Of a stretch of DNA of 64,000 bases, positions 1 through 7,862 are shown piece by piece (position 1 is the stretch's first letter; every line of letters begins with the position of its first letter). The translations under genes and the position numbers were made by a program. The stretch covers positions 5,782,501-5,846,500 of the forward strand of contig NZ_CP010429.1 in the NCBI RefSeq assembly GCF_000974425.1. Direction: 5' to 3'. A model generated the notes under the pieces. That model was not told the DNA's origin. It was given only the letters and a program-made list of their open reading frames with translations, and searched no databases. This DNA is from Spirosoma radiotolerans (GTDB lineage: Bacteria > Bacteroidota > Bacteroidia > Cytophagales > Spirosomataceae).

Positions 1-24
1 ACGAGACGTAAATCAGTTTGTCAA
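1..24 (-). promoter_or_regulatory. Second minus-strand promoter cut by the window edge
   Basis: On the minus strand a TTGACA element lies at 24-19. With the 23-base spacing seen at other promoters in this window, its TAnnTTTG element would begin at base 1; that base reads T on the minus strand, and the rest lies outside the window. It is 141 bases downstream of another promoter in the same orientation. Tandem strong promoters of this kind are typical of Bacteroidota rRNA operon leaders, so the next feature to the left may be a 16S rRNA gene. The rRNA is inferred, not seen. Confidence 0.45.
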
Positions 25-134
25 GTAAATCTGAAAATAAATTTTGCAATTGATTTTCAGCGGGTTGCACGTAATGAGTTGATTATCAACAGCTTTCGCT
101 TCTGTTTTCGACTCATTCCCGATGTTTGGGAGTG

Positions 135-165
135 CAAAGGTAGGCCTCTTTTTCCCCGTTGTCAA
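135..165 (-). promoter_or_regulatory. Strong minus-strand Bacteroidota promoter
   Basis: The minus strand reads TTGAC from 165 and TACCTTTG at 142-135. The distance is 23 bases from the first T of TTG to the first T of the -7 element, which fits the Bacteroidota sigma factor consensus (TTG ... TAnnTTTG) exactly. It points out of the left edge. The stretch 1-394 holds no gene that I can support; the short minus-strand open frame across 13-198 lies in the leader and looks untranslated. Confidence 0.65.
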
Positions 166-394
166 GGCCCATCCCAAAAATAAAAGGCGACTCGCCAATC
201 AGTATTTGGTAAGGCTCGAAAAATCAATTAGTTACTGTATAAAATAATTGAAAACTTTTTTCGTACATCTCAGTTGCTTCAGCGCAAATGAAGTGAAAAC
301 TCGTTTAGGCCGCTTTTTTACCCATTATGCGGGCACTATCAGTTATATTGCATCTTCCTTTTGTATCAATTCATCCGGTACAATTTGTCATCTA

Positions 395-1621
395 ATGAAA
401 ATATTACATACCGCAGACTGGCATTTGGGGAAGCGACTGCAGGATTTTCAGCGTCTTCAGGAGCAACGAGATGTTTTGGCGGAGATCATACAGGTAGCCA
501 ATTCCGAGGATGTAGATTTAGTTCTGGTAGCAGGTGACCTGTTTGATACATTTAATCCTGATCCCAAAGCGGAAGACTTACTATATAGTACGCTGAAAGA
601 GTTGACAGACAACGGTCGGCGGACAGTAGTGGCCATTGCAGGAAATCATGACAACCCAGACCGGATTGAAGCACAGGACCATTTTGGGCGGGAGTGCGGT
701 ATTATTTTCGTAGGCTTTCCGAAAACAGAAGTACGTTCCTATGAATTGAGCTGTGAGGCAAAACTGTTGTGTTCGGCCCCAGGGTTCATTGAACTGAAAC
801 TTCCTCGTCATGATGCGCCTGTTCGTATCATTATGACGCCTTATGCCAATGAGACCCGGCTTCGGTCATACCTCGGCATGATTAGCCTCGACGAGGAAAT
901 CCGACACCATTTAGGCGCACATTGGATGGCTCTGGCAGATACGTACATGAATGAACAGGGCGTCAACTTGCTGATGGCGCATTTGTTTGTTATGAAACGT
1001 GGGGGAGAGCAGCCAGAGGAATCGGACGATGAGCGGAGTATTTTGCAGGTTGGGGGCGCATCCGTTGTTTATACCGACATGATTCCGCCCCCGATTCAAT
1101 ATACGGCACTCGGGCATTTACACCGGTTTCAGCAAATAGCTGGCGGGCCTTGTCCGGTCGTTTACAGTAGTAGCCCATTGGCCTATAGTTTTGCCGAAGC
1201 TGATCAGCAGAAATACGTTGTTCTGGTTGATGCTGAACCGGGTCAGGCGGTAACCGTGACGCCAATTCCGTTGGTAGCCGGAAAACGGCTGTTACGCCCT
1301 AAATTCAAACGAGTTGACGAAGCCGTTGACTGGTTGAAAGAGAACCCGAACTGCTATGCTGAAATAACGCTGCAAACACCTACGTTTCTGACGAGTGATG
1401 AACGTCGGCAACTGCAACAGGCGCATGAGTCGCTGGTGACAATTATTCCGGATGTACGAGATATCGAGGAGACGGTGGAAGAAGCAACTCCAGCCATCGA
1501 CCTTACGCAAAGTATGGAAACGCTGTTCACAAGTTATTTTAAGAATAAGAACAAAGGGCAGGAGCCAAACGAGCGGCTTCAGCATTTGTTCCGAGAGATT
1601 TTAGCAACCGAACCTGAATGA
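395..1621 (+). CDS. sbcD: Exonuclease SbcD, nuclease subunit of SbcCD
   Basis: This is the Mre11-type metallophosphoesterase subunit of SbcCD (Mre11-Rad50). It cleaves hairpins and processes double-strand breaks in the cytoplasm using two Mn ions. The protein has 408 residues, normal for the family. It starts MKILHTADWHLGKRL, containing the D-x-H motif, then shows GDLFD, GNHDNPDR and, later, ALGHLHRFQ, which supply the other metal ligands. An open frame extends upstream to a TTG at 248, but the ATG at 395 begins exactly where SbcD proteins begin. Its stop overlaps the sbcC start (ATGA at 1618-1621), so the two subunits are translationally coupled. Confidence 0.95.
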   Translation: MKILHTADWHLGKRLQDFQRLQEQRDVLAEIIQVANSEDVDLVLVAGDLFDTFNPDPKAEDLLYSTLKELTDNGRRTVVAIAGNHDNPDRIEAQDHFGRECGIIFVGFPKTEVRSYELSCEAKLLCSAPGFIELKLPRHDAPVRIIMTPYANETRLRSYLGMISLDEEIRHHLGAHWMALADTYMNEQGVNLLMAHLFVMKRGGEQPEESDDERSILQVGGASVVYTDMIPPPIQYTALGHLHRFQQIAGGPCPVVYSSSPLAYSFAEADQQKYVVLVDAEPGQAVTVTPIPLVAGKRLLRPKFKRVDEAVDWLKENPNCYAEITLQTPTFLTSDERRQLQQAHESLVTIIPDVRDIEETVEEATPAIDLTQSMETLFTSYFKNKNKGQEPNERLQHLFREILATEPE

Positions 1622-4600
1622 TCCCCATTAAACTGTCTATCCAGGGACTTTATTCCTATCAGGAACTACAGGAGATTGACTTCCAACAACTGATTGGTTC
1701 GAGTGTATTTGGCATTTTCGGAAAGGTTGGCAGTGGCAAAACGTCCTTACTGGAAGCAATCAGTTTTGCACTATACGGCGAAACCGAGCGGTTGAATAGC
1801 CGGGACAACCGACAGTACAACATGATGAATCTGAAATCGAAGCACCTCATGATCGACTTCGAATTTCAGGCTGGTGCCGATCAGCAGGTATACAAATTCG
1901 TTTACGAGGCTAAGCGTCATCCCAAAAAACACCACGAGATAGGACCCGGTGAGCGACGAATGTTTGTTCGGGAGAACAATGAGTGGCAACCGATTGGCAA
2001 CGAGAAAGAAGATGTAGCCGTGTTGTCGAAGCAGATATTAGGCCTCGATTATGACAATTTCAAGCGGACGATTATTATTCCGCAAAACCAGTTTAGGGAA
2101 TTTCTGGAGCTTAGTCCCGTTGAGCGGACGAAGATGATGAATCAACTCTTCAAGCTTGACCAGTACGACTTGGCGGCTCGAGTGAGTAAATTAAGTAAGG
2201 CAAACGATGATCAGCTAGCCGAACTTCGTGGGCTTCTCTCTCCACTAGAAGCGGTTACGCCGGAAGCAATTGAGCAGGCCAACGGTACTATAGCTACCAT
2301 TTCTGACGCTCTTCTTCAGAAAGAAAGCGAAATAAATGAGCTGGTTCCTGTAGAAAAACGCTTACTCGACGACCAGAAGCGGAACCAGACACTCATCACA
2401 ACGCAACAGGAGTTGACCCAACTTCTGCTTAAAGAGCCCCTGTACCAACAACGTGAGCGGGATTTGTCTTTGTACGAAACCTGCCTGCTGGTTTTTCAAT
2501 CCGACTTTTCAAACCTGGATAAATTAATAGCCAGACAATTCAAGCTATTGCAGAGCCAGGATGTTGCCCAGCAAAAGCTTCATTCAGTAACCAGACGGCT
2601 AATTGGCCTGCGTAGTTTATATGACGCAGCCAAACAGGCCTACGAGACCAGGGACGAATTACAACAAAAGATTAACGAGTTAGATACGGTTCAGGAGATC
2701 CGCACGCTACAACAATCGATCAGTCAGCAAATACGTAACCGGGACGCCCTCTCGAGCCAGCTTGATCGGCAAACAGATCAGATTGACCAACATAAAAAAG
2801 AGCGCAGCAACCATCAACGTGTGCTGGACAACGGACTCGGGCGAACGTCTGATCTGGAACGTTTATACAAAGTAAAAAACTGGTTTACGGCCTACAAGCC
2901 TTTACGAAAACAAGCCGACGATCTTCAGGTTGCCGTCGATAAGTACGATTTGACCATTGAGCAGTTAAAGCAGAAAAAAAACGATGTGTTAATTGGTTTT
3001 CCACCCGAATGGGCAGCGTTGACCCTTAAAACATTGCCCAGCTATATTGAAGAAGCTTTAGCGAAGTTTAAAGAGATTCGATCTGAGCGAGAACTGAAAC
3101 ACCGCCAATTGCTGGTCCAGGATGAGTTGCGTAAATATGCGGATGCGCTGACAGAAGGCATGCCTTGTCCTTTGTGTGGCGCAGAACACCACCCAAACCG
3201 GCATCGCGGTGACGCGGATACGGTTGACGTAAAACGAAGCGAAGCGGCTTTAGAAAAAGTAGAGCAACGGATTGAAGCGACCTCAACGCTTCAGTTAACA
3301 ATAAAAGAACTCGCTACAAAACTCCGTAGCGAACTGGAAAACGGGAAGCGACTCGTTGAAGAACGCACTGAAGTCGTCCGACAATTGACGGAGCACGAAG
3401 ATGGTTTTGTGTGGCCGGAGTTTTCGAAAGAGCAGGAAGGTCAGGTTGTCGACGCGATCAGAAAGGAAAGTGATGCACAAAAACAGATACAAGATGCGCA
3501 GCAAGCCGTCCGTAATCTCGAGAAGCGCATTGACGAGATGACCGTTACGCAGACCGAACTAGCCGGAAAGGTTGTTGATGCGAACAATGCCATTGCCGGT
3601 ATTAACGGTCAGCTTAAAACAGCCGCTGAATCGCTGGTGCATTTTCGGCTGGACGAAGTGAAGGATTGGCGACTGGACCAGATTGCGGACTTGCGCGAAT
3701 CGTTGAGCAACGTTTACGATCAGGCAAAAATCCATTTCGATGATACGTCGCGGGAGAAAGGGGAAGCGGAGAAAGAATTAGCCACGGTCGAGGAGCAGAT
3801 TCAGCAACTACAAAATCAGCAACATGAAATTGGGTTAGAGCTGCAGGCATTAGAGTCAACCATCGCCCAGAACCTAAACGCCCATGACCTGGCTCGTGAA
3901 CAGGTGAAGCAGATTTTACAGTCAGGCTTGAATATCAATCAGGAAAGACAGCAGTTGAACGACTACAAGGAGAAACGGAGTGGTCTGCAACAACAGGTCA
4001 ACACCCTGGAGATCGAATTAGCCGAGCATCCGTTTGACCCGGTCGCACTATCCACGGTTCAGGGGCAGTTGCGAGCGTTGCAGACCGAAAAAGATGCGCT
4101 CAATAAAGAGCATGGCCGCGCCACCAACGTTCTGGCATCGCTCGAAAAGCAATGGCAACAAAAGCTCGAATACCAGAAACGCCATGACGAACTTGACCTG
4201 CGTCGAGCCGATTTAAAGAAAATGGATGAAATGTTCAGGGCACAAGGGTTTGTAAACTACGTCTCGTCGGTCTACCTGAAAAATCTTTGTGAATCGGCAA
4301 ACGAGCGCTTCTTCAAGCTGACCAATAATCAATTGAGGCTGGAACTGGACGAAAAGAACAACTTCCTGGTTCGTGATTACCTCAACAGCGGTGAAGTGCG
4401 AAGCGTAAAAACCCTGTCGGGTGGCCAGACCTTTCAGGCGGCTTTATCCCTGGCGCTGGCGTTGTCGGATAACATTCAACATCTGACAAAAGCCAAGCAG
4501 AATCTATTTTTCCTGGATGAAGGTTTCGGTACGCTCGACAAAGATTCGCTGCAAACGGTCTTTAAAACGTTGAAAGCCCTCCGTTCCGAAAACCGGGTAG

Positions 4601-4707
4601 TGGGCATTATCTCGCACGTTGAGGAATTACAGCAGGAGGTCGACAACTTTATTCGGGCTGAATCGACCGAGAATGGCAGCCGGATTGTCCGAAGTTGGGA
4701 AAGCTAG
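1618..4707 (+). CDS. sbcC: Exonuclease SbcC, SMC-like ATPase subunit of SbcCD
   Basis: This is the Rad50-like partner of SbcD, a 1029-residue ATPase that opens and closes the nuclease on DNA ends. Walker A (GKVGSGKT) is at residues 35-42. Two long Gln/Glu/Lys-rich coiled-coil arms flank a zinc hook, C517-P-L-C520, at about mid-length. The ABC signature LSGGQ is at 933-937 and Walker B (LFFLDEGFGTLD) at 963-974, with D967 and E968 as the catalytic pair. Length and domain order are normal for Bacteroidota SbcC. It overlaps sbcD by 4 bases and is followed after 85 bases by an unrelated lipoprotein gene. Confidence 0.95.
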   Translation: MIPIKLSIQGLYSYQELQEIDFQQLIGSSVFGIFGKVGSGKTSLLEAISFALYGETERLNSRDNRQYNMMNLKSKHLMIDFEFQAGADQQVYKFVYEAKRHPKKHHEIGPGERRMFVRENNEWQPIGNEKEDVAVLSKQILGLDYDNFKRTIIIPQNQFREFLELSPVERTKMMNQLFKLDQYDLAARVSKLSKANDDQLAELRGLLSPLEAVTPEAIEQANGTIATISDALLQKESEINELVPVEKRLLDDQKRNQTLITTQQELTQLLLKEPLYQQRERDLSLYETCLLVFQSDFSNLDKLIARQFKLLQSQDVAQQKLHSVTRRLIGLRSLYDAAKQAYETRDELQQKINELDTVQEIRTLQQSISQQIRNRDALSSQLDRQTDQIDQHKKERSNHQRVLDNGLGRTSDLERLYKVKNWFTAYKPLRKQADDLQVAVDKYDLTIEQLKQKKNDVLIGFPPEWAALTLKTLPSYIEEALAKFKEIRSERELKHRQLLVQDELRKYADALTEGMPCPLCGAEHHPNRHRGDADTVDVKRSEAALEKVEQRIEATSTLQLTIKELATKLRSELENGKRLVEERTEVVRQLTEHEDGFVWPEFSKEQEGQVVDAIRKESDAQKQIQDAQQAVRNLEKRIDEMTVTQTELAGKVVDANNAIAGINGQLKTAAESLVHFRLDEVKDWRLDQIADLRESLSNVYDQAKIHFDDTSREKGEAEKELATVEEQIQQLQNQQHEIGLELQALESTIAQNLNAHDLAREQVKQILQSGLNINQERQQLNDYKEKRSGLQQQVNTLEIELAEHPFDPVALSTVQGQLRALQTEKDALNKEHGRATNVLASLEKQWQQKLEYQKRHDELDLRRADLKKMDEMFRAQGFVNYVSSVYLKNLCESANERFFKLTNNQLRLELDEKNNFLVRDYLNSGEVRSVKTLSGGQTFQAALSLALALSDNIQHLTKAKQNLFFLDEGFGTLDKDSLQTVFKTLKALRSENRVVGIISHVEELQQEVDNFIRAESTENGSRIVRSWES

Positions 4708-4763
4708 CCCCACTCCTATTGTTAACAAATCTTGAAGTAGCCTGCTAAACAAGCCGTCTTGTC

Positions 4764-4771
4764 TACATTTG
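4764..4771 (+). promoter_or_regulatory. Putative -7 element before the PhoD-like gene
   Basis: TACATTTG matches TAnnTTTG exactly and lies 21 bases before the start codon at 4793. No TTG is found at the expected upstream distance, so only half of the promoter is supported. Confidence 0.4.
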
Positions 4772-4792
4772 CGACCAACCAACCGCATACGA

Positions 4793-5815
4793 ATGAAAAA
4801 ACTTTTCACCTTTGGGCTGCTCGGCTGTGTGGCGCTGGCCGGGTGCCGCACCCCAAAGTCGAGTACCGCTTTAGTAGAAAAACAAAAGCCAGTCACTAAA
4901 ATCGCCTTCGGCTCGTGTAGCGACCAGAAACGACCTCAGCCGCTGTGGGATGATATTGTCGCGCAAAAGCCGGATGTCTGGATTTGGCTCGGCGATAACA
5001 TTTACGGCGATTCGGAAAGCATGGACACATTGCGTACGAAATATGCCTGGCAGAAAGCCAATCCGGTCTATCAGCAACTACGCCAGTCAACAGCCATCAT
5101 TGGCGTGTGGGACGATCATGATTATGGCGTTAATGATGGTGGCAAAGAATACCCGCGCCGGAAAGAAAGTCAGCAACTAATGCTGGATTTTCTGGACGTG
5201 CCAGCCACCAACTCATCCCGTACGCAGGAGGGTGCTTATTCCGTCCATACATACGGACCGAAAGGTCAGCGAGTAAAAGTGATCTTGCTGGATGGACGTT
5301 ACTTTCGTGACCCGTTGAAAAAAGACGGCAAAGCCAACGTTCCGGACCCATCCGGCGATATACTGGGGAAAACCCAGTGGACATGGCTGGAGCAGCAGCT
5401 TACCAAGTCGGATGCGGATGTGCATATTATTGGCAGTGGCATTCAGGTTCTCCCCGAAGAACACGTCTATGAGAAATGGGCCAATTTCCCTACGGCTCGC
5501 CAGCGGCTGCTCAATTTGCTGGCTAAAACGAAACCCAAAGGGGCTCTTTTTATCAGTGGTGACCGGCACATGGCAGAGGTTTCCAAAATTCGTGTACCCG
5601 GCCTATCGTATGACCTGTTTGACATAACCAGCAGTGGCCTTACCCACGTGTCTGCTCCGCACGAAGAACCGAACCGCTATCGGGTTGGGCCCATTGTCTC
5701 CGAGCTTAACTATGGTCTGATTACCATTGACTGGAAGGCAACGCCACTCAAGGCTACCGTTCGCATCAACGGTGATGAGCAGGCAACATACCTGTCACAG
5801 GAAATTAACTTTTAA
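4793..5815 (+). CDS. PhoD-like alkaline phosphatase/phosphodiesterase lipoprotein
   Basis: This 340-residue lipoprotein belongs to the PhoD-like metallophosphatase family. It would hydrolyse phosphate esters or phosphodiesters outside the inner membrane. The N-terminus has a short hydrophobic segment ending in the lipobox LAGC, so C19 would be lipidated. Metal-binding motifs follow: FGSCSDQ, LGDNIYGDS, VWDDHDYG and SGDRHMAE. An in-frame TTG exists at 4769, but the ATG at 4793 gives a correct signal peptide (MKKLFTFGLL). It converges on fabI across a shared bidirectional terminator. The true substrate cannot be read from the sequence. Confidence 0.85.
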   Translation: MKKLFTFGLLGCVALAGCRTPKSSTALVEKQKPVTKIAFGSCSDQKRPQPLWDDIVAQKPDVWIWLGDNIYGDSESMDTLRTKYAWQKANPVYQQLRQSTAIIGVWDDHDYGVNDGGKEYPRRKESQQLMLDFLDVPATNSSRTQEGAYSVHTYGPKGQRVKVILLDGRYFRDPLKKDGKANVPDPSGDILGKTQWTWLEQQLTKSDADVHIIGSGIQVLPEEHVYEKWANFPTARQRLLNLLAKTKPKGALFISGDRHMAEVSKIRVPGLSYDLFDITSSGLTHVSAPHEEPNRYRVGPIVSELNYGLITIDWKATPLKATVRINGDEQATYLSQEINF

Positions 5816-5821
5816 CGATAT

Positions 5822-5889
5822 AAACAAAAAGAAAAGCGGGAATAAGGAGTTGCATGAGCATCGTCCTTGTCCCGCTTTTCTTTTTGTTT
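5822..5889. terminator. Bidirectional terminator between the PhoD-like gene and fabI
   Basis: A perfect 19-bp inverted repeat (AAACAAAAAGAAAAGCGGG at 5822-5840, its complement at 5871-5889) has A-rich and T-rich outer arms. It can therefore act in both directions between two convergent genes. Confidence 0.8.
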
Positions 5890-5897
5890 CTCCTTAT

Positions 5898-6713
5898 TTA
5901 TTCTTTCGTAACCAATGCCATAACCTCCTCCGAAATTCCGGTCATAGAGAAACCACCATCGTGGTACAGGTTCTGCATCGTAACCATGCGGGTCAGGTCA
6001 GAAAACATCGTAATGCAATAATCGGCACACTGGTCGGCCGTGGCATTACCCAGCGGGGCCGTTTTATCGGCAAAATCATAAAATTTGTCGAACCCACCAA
6101 TGCCTCCGCCAGCCGTGGTTGGCGTTGGCGATTGCGAAATGGTATTCACCCGAACTTTGTGCGACTTGCCATACCGATAGCCAAAGCTACGGGCAATGGA
6201 TTCCAGAACGGCCTTCGCATCGGCCATATCCGTGTAGAAAGGAAACGTCCGTTGGGCCGCCATATAGGTCAGCGCAACCACGGAACCCCACTCATTGATC
6301 GCATCCAGTTTATAGGCCGTCTGCATCATTTTATGGAATGACAACGCCGAAATATCAATGCTCTGCTTGAACCAGTCGTAGTTAAGATCGGTATAGGCTT
6401 TTCCTTTACGGATGTTTGGGCTCATGCCGATGCTGTGCAACACAAAATCGACTTTACCCCCTAATACCTCGGTTGACTTTGTGAACAGATTTTCAAGATC
6501 CTCCACTGAAGTTGCGTCCGCCGGAATGATTTCGGCGTCACACTGTTCAGCTAGTTGTTTGATAGCTCCCATACGCATCGCAATTGGTGCGTTGGTCAGC
6601 GTAAACGTAGCGCCTTCTTCTTTCGCTTTCAACGCGACTTTCCAGGCGATTGATTTTTCATCTAAGGCACCGGATATGATGCCACGCTTTCCCTTTAGTA
6701 ATCCGTAAGCCAT
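5898..6713 (-). CDS. fabI: Enoyl-[acyl-carrier-protein] reductase (NADH), FabI
   Basis: FabI catalyses the last reductive step of each fatty acid elongation cycle (enoyl-ACP to acyl-ACP), in the cytoplasm. The protein has 271 residues. It has the divergent FabI nucleotide site near the N-terminus (GKRGIISGALDEKSIAW), the active-site Tyr160-x6-Lys167 pair in FYTDMADAK, and the FabI-type segment HSIGMSP. The start MAYGLLKGKRG is standard. It is transcribed alone: a promoter lies just upstream, inside the end of the neighbouring hydrolase gene, and a terminator follows. Confidence 0.95.
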   Translation of the reverse strand: MAYGLLKGKRGIISGALDEKSIAWKVALKAKEEGATFTLTNAPIAMRMGAIKQLAEQCDAEIIPADATSVEDLENLFTKSTEVLGGKVDFVLHSIGMSPNIRKGKAYTDLNYDWFKQSIDISALSFHKMMQTAYKLDAINEWGSVVALTYMAAQRTFPFYTDMADAKAVLESIARSFGYRYGKSHKVRVNTISQSPTPTTAGGGIGGFDKFYDFADKTAPLGNATADQCADYCITMFSDLTRMVTMQNLYHDGGFSMTGISEEVMALVTKE

Positions 6714-6769
6714 GTGTCTTTAATGATGAATGATGAATGATAAATAATGACTTAGCTAGCGTTTCGCCG

Positions 6770-6789
6770 GGCTGGCGCCTTCGCCAGCC
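6770..6789. other. GC-rich hairpin in the fabI leader
   Basis: GGCTGGCG and CGCCAGCC form an 8-bp stem with a 4-base loop, between the hydrolase stop and the fabI start. No T-run follows on either strand. It may be a weak terminator of the upstream gene or a structure in the fabI leader. Confidence 0.35.
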
Positions 6790-6814
6790 AAAACTTACCA
6801 TTCCTTAATTGTGT

Positions 6815-6847
6815 CAAAGTTAGGTTATTTTTTTTCGCCAAGGGCAA
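6815..6847 (-). promoter_or_regulatory. Putative fabI promoter
   Basis: On the minus strand TAACTTTG at 6822-6815 matches TAnnTTTG, and a TTG begins 25 bases upstream at 6847. The upstream element lies inside the 3' end of the hydrolase gene, giving fabI a leader of about 100 bases. Confidence 0.5.
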
Positions 6848-7862
6848 GCGTCGGTGTCGATACTGGTGCCGTTGGTAATTTTAAAACAGTCGCCATGAAT
6901 TTTTCCGTGGCGTCATAAACACCCTTCACATCATGGGATGTAAAGTGCGAGGCAATCACGTGTTCACCCGCGTTTGGAAAGGCCATTTTTTGTTTTTTAT
7001 CAGCCAATGTTCCCAGTTCGTCATACATCGCCAGCATAGCAGGCACCGATACGACTTTGTCCTGATGATCTTCATCCTTATAATAGTACGCCATAAAAAC
7101 TGGCTGTTTCACTTTTTGAAACTGCTCGGGCGTCATGAACTGATCGAGCATCGTTTGCAGCGTAATTAGCCCGTTGGTATGATACTGCGGCAGCCAATAC
7201 CGGGCACGCCCACCGTTATAATGCGTATTGACAACGTGTTCGCCCTGAAAAACCTGATCCAGAATTTGTTTTCCCCAGGGGCCAGTGACAAGTTTGAGCG
7301 CCGGATTCGCTGTTGCAATGCAGGGCGAATACAAGATCAACCCATCGATTTCGGGATGATGAGCGGCCAGGTAAAGCGCAAGCATCCCCCCGGCCGAAGT
7401 GCCCATCACAATGACGTTATCGCCTAATGATTTTCCTATCGCCAGGGCACGCTCAGCCGAAGCGGCATACGTTGATGGGGTTAATTTCTGTAAAGCGTCG
7501 GGTGAGTTCACGCCGTGTTCGGCCGTACGAGCAAGGTACATATTACAGCCAAAATGAGCCGCGATCTGCTTATGAATGGGGTCGCCCTCGGCCCAGCTTG
7601 CCGAAAAACCCGGTATATATACGATGCTATACGGCGTTTTGACTTTATGCAGGCTATCGGCCCACACGATGCGAGCTTCGTTATCCGGGCGTAAATTGGC
7701 CTTTCGCTCTGACTCAGCAATACTCTGCTCCAGTTTTACCAGACTAGGATCGAGCGTCACGTTTTCTTCTTTTATACTGTCCAAATGGGCCGTTGGGCCA
7801 AGCAGATACCCGACAACAAGAACAGCCACTAACAGACCCGAAATCAGGAAAAACCGTTTCAT
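6825..7862 (-). CDS. Alpha/beta hydrolase with N-terminal membrane anchor
   Basis: A 345-residue serine hydrolase of the alpha/beta fold. Residues 4-24 are hydrophobic and uncleaved-looking (FFLISGLLVAVLVVGYLLG), so the enzyme is probably anchored and faces the periplasm. The catalytic serine lies in GTSAGG; IPGFSASW near the start of the fold resembles an oxyanion-loop segment, and a late histidine (NAGEHVIASH) fits the catalytic triad. Its start overlaps the stop of the upstream methyltransferase gene by 4 bases (7859-7862), so the two are one transcript. Substrate unknown; esterase or lipase is the most that can be said. Confidence 0.75.
   Translation of the reverse strand: MKRFFLISGLLVAVLVVGYLLGPTAHLDSIKEENVTLDPSLVKLEQSIAESERKANLRPDNEARIVWADSLHKVKTPYSIVYIPGFSASWAEGDPIHKQIAAHFGCNMYLARTAEHGVNSPDALQKLTPSTYAASAERALAIGKSLGDNVIVMGTSAGGMLALYLAAHHPEIDGLILYSPCIATANPALKLVTGPWGKQILDQVFQGEHVVNTHYNGGRARYWLPQYHTNGLITLQTMLDQFMTPEQFQKVKQPVFMAYYYKDEDHQDKVVSVPAMLAMYDELGTLADKKQKMAFPNAGEHVIASHFTSHDVKGVYDATEKFMATVLKLPTAPVSTPTLALGEKK

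Noticed and set aside
13..198. Open minus-strand frame at the left edge
   Set aside because: It overlaps the leader and both promoter elements, and its translation has no protein-like pattern.
248..394. N-terminal extension of SbcD from a TTG
   Set aside because: The extension has no similarity to SbcD, and the ATG at 395 begins the conserved N-terminus.
5727..6341. 204-codon plus frame opposite fabI
   Set aside because: It is a shadow of fabI on the other strand; its translation is rich in His/Arg and has no domain.
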